Source: Nonomuraea guangzhouensis (lineage in GTDB: Bacteria; Actinomycetota; Actinomycetes; Streptosporangiales; Streptosporangiaceae). Taken from it: a stretch of 64,000 bases of DNA. The DNA is taken from the NCBI RefSeq assembly GCF_019396345.1, contig NZ_JAHKRM010000012.1, positions 275,152 through 339,151 on the forward strand. Reading direction: 5' to 3'. Every line of letters starts with the position of its first letter. The first letter of the stretch is position 1. Of this stretch, positions 61,681-64,000 are shown piece by piece. The position numbers and the translations under genes are program-made. Under the pieces are notes generated by a model that made no database searches, was not told the DNA's origin, and saw only the letters and a list, made by a program, of their open reading frames with translations.

Positions 61681-62257
61681 CGAGAGCGGCGCGCGCCCGG
61701 ACGCCGGGGTGATGGGCGCGGATGTTCACCGCCGCGAGGCTGACCGTCCGGCTGATCCGGCGCTGCCGGGTGTCCGGCCGTTTCGCCTTCGCCACCCACT
61801 CCAGGATCAGCCGTTTCGAGGAGGGCGGGAAATTCTGGAAGTTCCGGGCGGCAGCCTCGTCACGGTCGAGCGCTTCCTGGAGATCGTCAGGTATGACGTC
61901 CGTGTCGGGCACGACCTCCCAGGTCCCCGTGGCTCTGGCCAGGTCGATCAGGGCCTGACCGTGCTCGGTCATCAGGCCCAGCTCGGTCATCTTCGCGGCA
62001 CGCTGCCGGTTCGCCCTGCTCCACGTGCTGCGCGGGTTGCGGGGGGTGAAGCGGAGGTGGGAGCTGTTCGCGTCGCCTCTGCGGGCCTGGCTGTCGATCC
62101 AGCCGTAGCACAGCGCGTGTTCGATGGCCTCGTGATACCGCATGCTCGGAATGCCGCTGTCCTTGTGGTACATGACCAGCCAGATCTCCTTTTCGGACTG
62201 GCAGTTCCGCGCCAGCCAGGCCCGCCAGTCGGCGGTGGTGCTCGCGTAGAAGGTCAC
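61664..62257 (-). CDS. YdeI/OmpD-associated-family protein
   Basis: A 197-residue protein of the YdeI kind (bacteriocin-protection, YdeI/OmpD-associated). Characteristic blocks are WRAWLARNCQSEKEIWLVMYHKDSGIPSMRYHEAIEHALCYGWIDSQARRGD, RFTPRNPRSTWSRANRQRAAKMTELGLMTEHGQALIDLARATGTWE and NFQNFPPSSKRLILEWVAKAKRPDTRQRRISRTV. GTG at 62257 overlaps the stop of the VOC gene (GTGA). Its end overlaps the GH53 gene end by 17 bases. Family members are linked to cation-peptide resistance, but the mechanism is unclear. Confidence 0.87.
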   Translation of the reverse strand: MTFYASTTADWRAWLARNCQSEKEIWLVMYHKDSGIPSMRYHEAIEHALCYGWIDSQARRGDANSSHLRFTPRNPRSTWSRANRQRAAKMTELGLMTEHGQALIDLARATGTWEVVPDTDVIPDDLQEALDRDEAAARNFQNFPPSSKRLILEWVAKAKRPDTRQRRISRTVSLAAVNIRAHHPGVRARAALATDST

Positions 62258-62670
62258 GCCTCCGCCCGCGAGCCGAGAACGTCCAGGTAGTGCTGGTTGT
62301 ACATCACGCCGAGGAGGTTCCCGAAGGGATCGACCACGGACGCGGTGACGAATCCGGGGCCGCGCTCGACCGGCTTCTCATGCGCCGTGGCGCCCAGGGA
62401 CAGCAGCCGCTCGAAGGCGGCCTGGACGTCGTCCACGTGCCAGTAGGTCACCGCGCCGCCGGCCTGGCCCGAGTGGCCGTGGGGGGCGAATCGGCTGTCG
62501 ACGATGCCGAGCTCGTGCTGGTAGTCGCCGATGCGGAACTCGACGTACGCGGGCGGCCCCTCGATCGGGCGGACGAAGTACGGCTCGATGCCGAGCAGTT
62601 CGGTGTACCACTCCTGGGCGGCCTTGATGTCGTCGGCGAAGAAGCTGACGGTGGTGAGTCCTCGCAGCAT
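62254..62670 (-). CDS. VOC-family (glyoxalase-like) protein
   Basis: A 138-residue VOC protein: LTTVSFFADDIKAAQEWYTELLGIEPYFVRPIEGPPAYVEFRIGDYQHELGIVDSRF, then AVTYWHVDDVQAAFERLLSLGATAHEKPVERGPGFVTASVVDPFGNLLGVMYNQHYL. The fold is clear, the ligand is not. ATG at 62670 has AAGGAA upstream; a longer start would read into the WYL operator. It is divergent from the WYL regulator and coupled to the YdeI-like gene, so it is probably controlled by that regulator. Confidence 0.86.
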   Translation of the reverse strand: MLRGLTTVSFFADDIKAAQEWYTELLGIEPYFVRPIEGPPAYVEFRIGDYQHELGIVDSRFAPHGHSGQAGGAVTYWHVDDVQAAFERLLSLGATAHEKPVERGPGFVTASVVDPFGNLLGVMYNQHYLDVLGSRAEA

Positions 62671-62724
62671 CGCTGGTTCCTTCTTTCCGGTCGAGGGTCG
62701 GTGACAAGGACTATCCTCCAAGCT

Positions 62725-62749
62725 AAAGTGCTCACCAATTGAGCACTTT
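62725..62749. promoter_or_regulatory. Inverted repeat in the VOC/WYL spacer
   Basis: AAAGTGCTCA (62725-62734) and TGAGCACTTT (62740-62749) are perfect inverted arms with a 5-base gap. This is a strong operator candidate for the WYL regulator. Confidence 0.75.
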
Positions 62750-62760
62750 CCTGGAGGGAT

Positions 62761-63711
62761 ATGCGCGCTGATCGACTCGTCGCCACCCTCCTGCTCATGC
62801 AGAGCCGTGGCCGGGTGACCGCCGCCGAGCTGGCCGACGAGCTGGAGGTGTCCGTCGCCACCGCGCGCCGCGATCTGGAGGCGCTGTCCGCGGCGGGCAT
62901 CCCGGTATATCCGCAGGCCGGACGTGGTGGCGGCTGGTCGCTCGTCGGCGGCGCCCGTACCGACCTCAGCGGCTTGTCGGCGACCGAGGCGCAGGCGCTG
63001 TTCCTGCTGGTCGGCCCGGCCGCGGCCGTTTCCGGCGAGGCCAAGGCGGCGCTGCGCAAGCTCGTACGAGCGCTGCCGCAGACCTTCCGGGCCGACGCCG
63101 AGGCAGCGGCCAGCGCCACGATGATCGACCCCACCCGGTGGGGCGAGCGCGATCGGCGCCGGCCCGAGATGGTCGACCTGCTGCAGGCCGCCGTGATCCG
63201 CCGGCGGAAAGTCCGCCTGACCTACACCAGCGGCGCCCGCGAACGGACCGAACGGCTGATCGACCCGTGGGGCCTGGTCGACAAGGACGACATCTGGTAC
63301 CTGATCGCCGGGACCGAACGCGGGCAGCGCACTTTCCGCGTAGACCGGATCGTCGAGGCCGAGCCGACCGGCCGGCCCGCCGAGCGCCCGGACGACTTCG
63401 CGCTCGATGCCGCCTGGCAGCAGGTCGTCGGCGAGGTGGAGCAGAAGCGGTCACGTACCTGGGCGACCGTGCTCATCGAGGCGAGATTCGTGCCGATACT
63501 GCGTACCCACTTCGGGCGCCACTGCCACACCGACGGCGAGCTCGATGACGGCCGGGTCCGGGTCCGCCTCGCCGCACCGACCCCGCTGGACATCGCCAGG
63601 AACCTCGCCGGCTGGGGTGCGATGATCGAGGTGGTCGAGCCGCGATCCGTCCAGGCCGAGCTGGCGCGGATCGGCGCCGAACTGACGGGCCGCTACGCGG
63701 GCGAGCACTGA
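62761..63711 (+). CDS. WYL-domain transcriptional regulator (YafY type)
   Basis: A 316-residue regulator. The HTH is MRADRLVATLLLMQSRGRVTAAELADELEVSVATARRDLEALSAAGIPVYPQAGRGGGWSL, a DeoR-like winged helix. The WYL domain (about 135-215) carries VRLTYTSGARERTERLIDPWGLVDKDDIWYLIAG and RTFRVDRIVEAEPT, with the conserved W-Y-L at DIWYL. A C-terminal WCX-like extension follows. ATG at 62761 has GGAGGG. WYL regulators often respond to nucleic acid fragments or nucleotides. It is divergent from the VOC-YdeI pair across a perfect inverted repeat. Confidence 0.92.
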   Translation: MRADRLVATLLLMQSRGRVTAAELADELEVSVATARRDLEALSAAGIPVYPQAGRGGGWSLVGGARTDLSGLSATEAQALFLLVGPAAAVSGEAKAALRKLVRALPQTFRADAEAAASATMIDPTRWGERDRRRPEMVDLLQAAVIRRRKVRLTYTSGARERTERLIDPWGLVDKDDIWYLIAGTERGQRTFRVDRIVEAEPTGRPAERPDDFALDAAWQQVVGEVEQKRSRTWATVLIEARFVPILRTHFGRHCHTDGELDDGRVRVRLAAPTPLDIARNLAGWGAMIEVVEPRSVQAELARIGAELTGRYAGEH

Positions 63712-63741
63712 CGGAGCAATCCGCCGGAAGTTCCGGGCGCA

Positions 63742-63756
63742 GACTTTCCGAAAGTC
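63742..63756. terminator. Hairpin after the WYL gene
   Basis: GACTTTC and GAAAGTC form a perfect 7-bp stem around one base. It lies 31 bases after the WYL stop and probably ends its transcript. The next 130 bases hold only the palindrome at 63824. Confidence 0.55.
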
Positions 63757-63823
63757 CGCAGAAAGTCTCGGTCTTCAGGACTCCGTTGCCCAATTCGGCG
63801 TGTCTTCTGGGAAGCCGATGATG

Positions 63824-63836
63824 TCCTGAATCAGGA
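63824..63836. repeat. Palindrome before the IS1182-type element
   Basis: TCCTGA-A-TCAGGA is a perfect 13-base palindrome 52 bases before the transposase start; it may be part of the insertion sequence's terminal region. The other end of the element is outside the window, so this cannot be checked here. Confidence 0.4.
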
Positions 63837-63887
63837 TGATCTGCCGCGCGGTTCCTCGTCTGCGAGCGGTGAGAGGATGGTGGACTG

Positions 63888-64000
63888 ATGTCGATGCAGC
63901 CGCGTCCGTGGCCGGAGATTCCCGAGTTGACAGCGCGTGTGGCGCGGGCGGCGTTTCCCAAGGGGACGATGGCGATGCGGGTTCGTGACGCGCTGGGTCC
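63888..64000 (+). mobile_element. IS1182-type transposase, 5' end (cut by window edge)
   Basis: The first 37 codons of a transposase: MSMQPRPWPEIPELTARVARA, then FPKGTMAMRVRDALGP, which fit the start of actinomycete IS1182-family transposases. ATG at 63888 is the start. The rest of the gene, including the DDE catalytic residues and the right end of the element, lies beyond the window, so it may be intact. Confidence 0.8.

Overview
The window is high-GC DNA with many GTG starts, 4-nt ATGA/GTGA gene overlaps and families typical of soil actinomycetes: lipoprotein ABC importers, LacI/TetR/HxlR/MarR/WYL regulators, an nSTAND-WD40 protein and several plant-polysaccharide hydrolases. A filamentous actinomycete, possibly of the Streptosporangiales, is the best guess; no rRNA or tRNA gene fixes the genus.

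Layout. 1-7750: choline/glycine-betaine block with an aldehyde dehydrogenase (cut by the left edge), a betaine-type ABC importer (ATPase, fused double permease, binding lipoprotein) and a dimethylglycine/sarcosine-type oxidase. 7803-11227: MFS exporter, an ECF sigma factor coupled to a membrane partner, and an ArsR-like regulator. 11307-18096: an ABC-2 exporter system with two paralogous permeases carrying an extracytoplasmic insert, mixed with a response regulator and a histidine kinase. The kinase is separated from the regulator by the exporter operon. Duplicated promoters and a 15-codon regulator remnant in front of the kinase suggest a duplication followed by reciprocal loss. 18162-28212: small metabolic and regulatory genes (SRPBCC, GNAT, RlaP-like nucleotidyltransferase, type B carboxylesterase, TetR with SDR, nSTAND-WD40, NmrA-like reductase with HxlR).

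28301-36308: an arabinose-polysaccharide locus with a LacI regulator, an ABC sugar importer, a GH127 beta-L-arabinofuranosidase and a secreted clan-A glycosidase with a CBM35-like tail. A secreted GH53 galactanase at 60559 has its own paired LacI-type operators and fits the same diet (arabinogalactan/pectin).

36386-45890 looks like an acquired, rearranged island. It starts with a duplicated GH127 tail joined to a transposase relic and has two more transposase relics at 42.0 and 45.6 kb. It carries DUF4254-like, GT9-like and MFS genes next to a molybdopterin-type set: moaA, a tiny in-frame moaC remnant, a HAD phosphatase, moaE, rhodanese, moaD, intact moaC and a decayed moaA. The two moaA-moaC pairs have decayed reciprocally, so one working copy of each remains. 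No moeA, mogA or molybdoenzyme gene is seen, so the set may feed the general cofactor pathway or a specialised pterin product.

46020-60371: VOC proteins, a stand-alone UvrA-like resistance ATPase, an AraC regulator, a PP2C-like protein, MarR with tautomerase, then a stretch rich in conflict-type domains (NADAR, membrane-anchored Mrr nuclease, HEAT protein, AbiEii-like nucleotidyltransferase, DUF4132, and a protein with two cyclase-like domains). 61664-63711: YdeI-like and VOC genes divergent from a WYL regulator. The right edge cuts an IS1182-type transposase.
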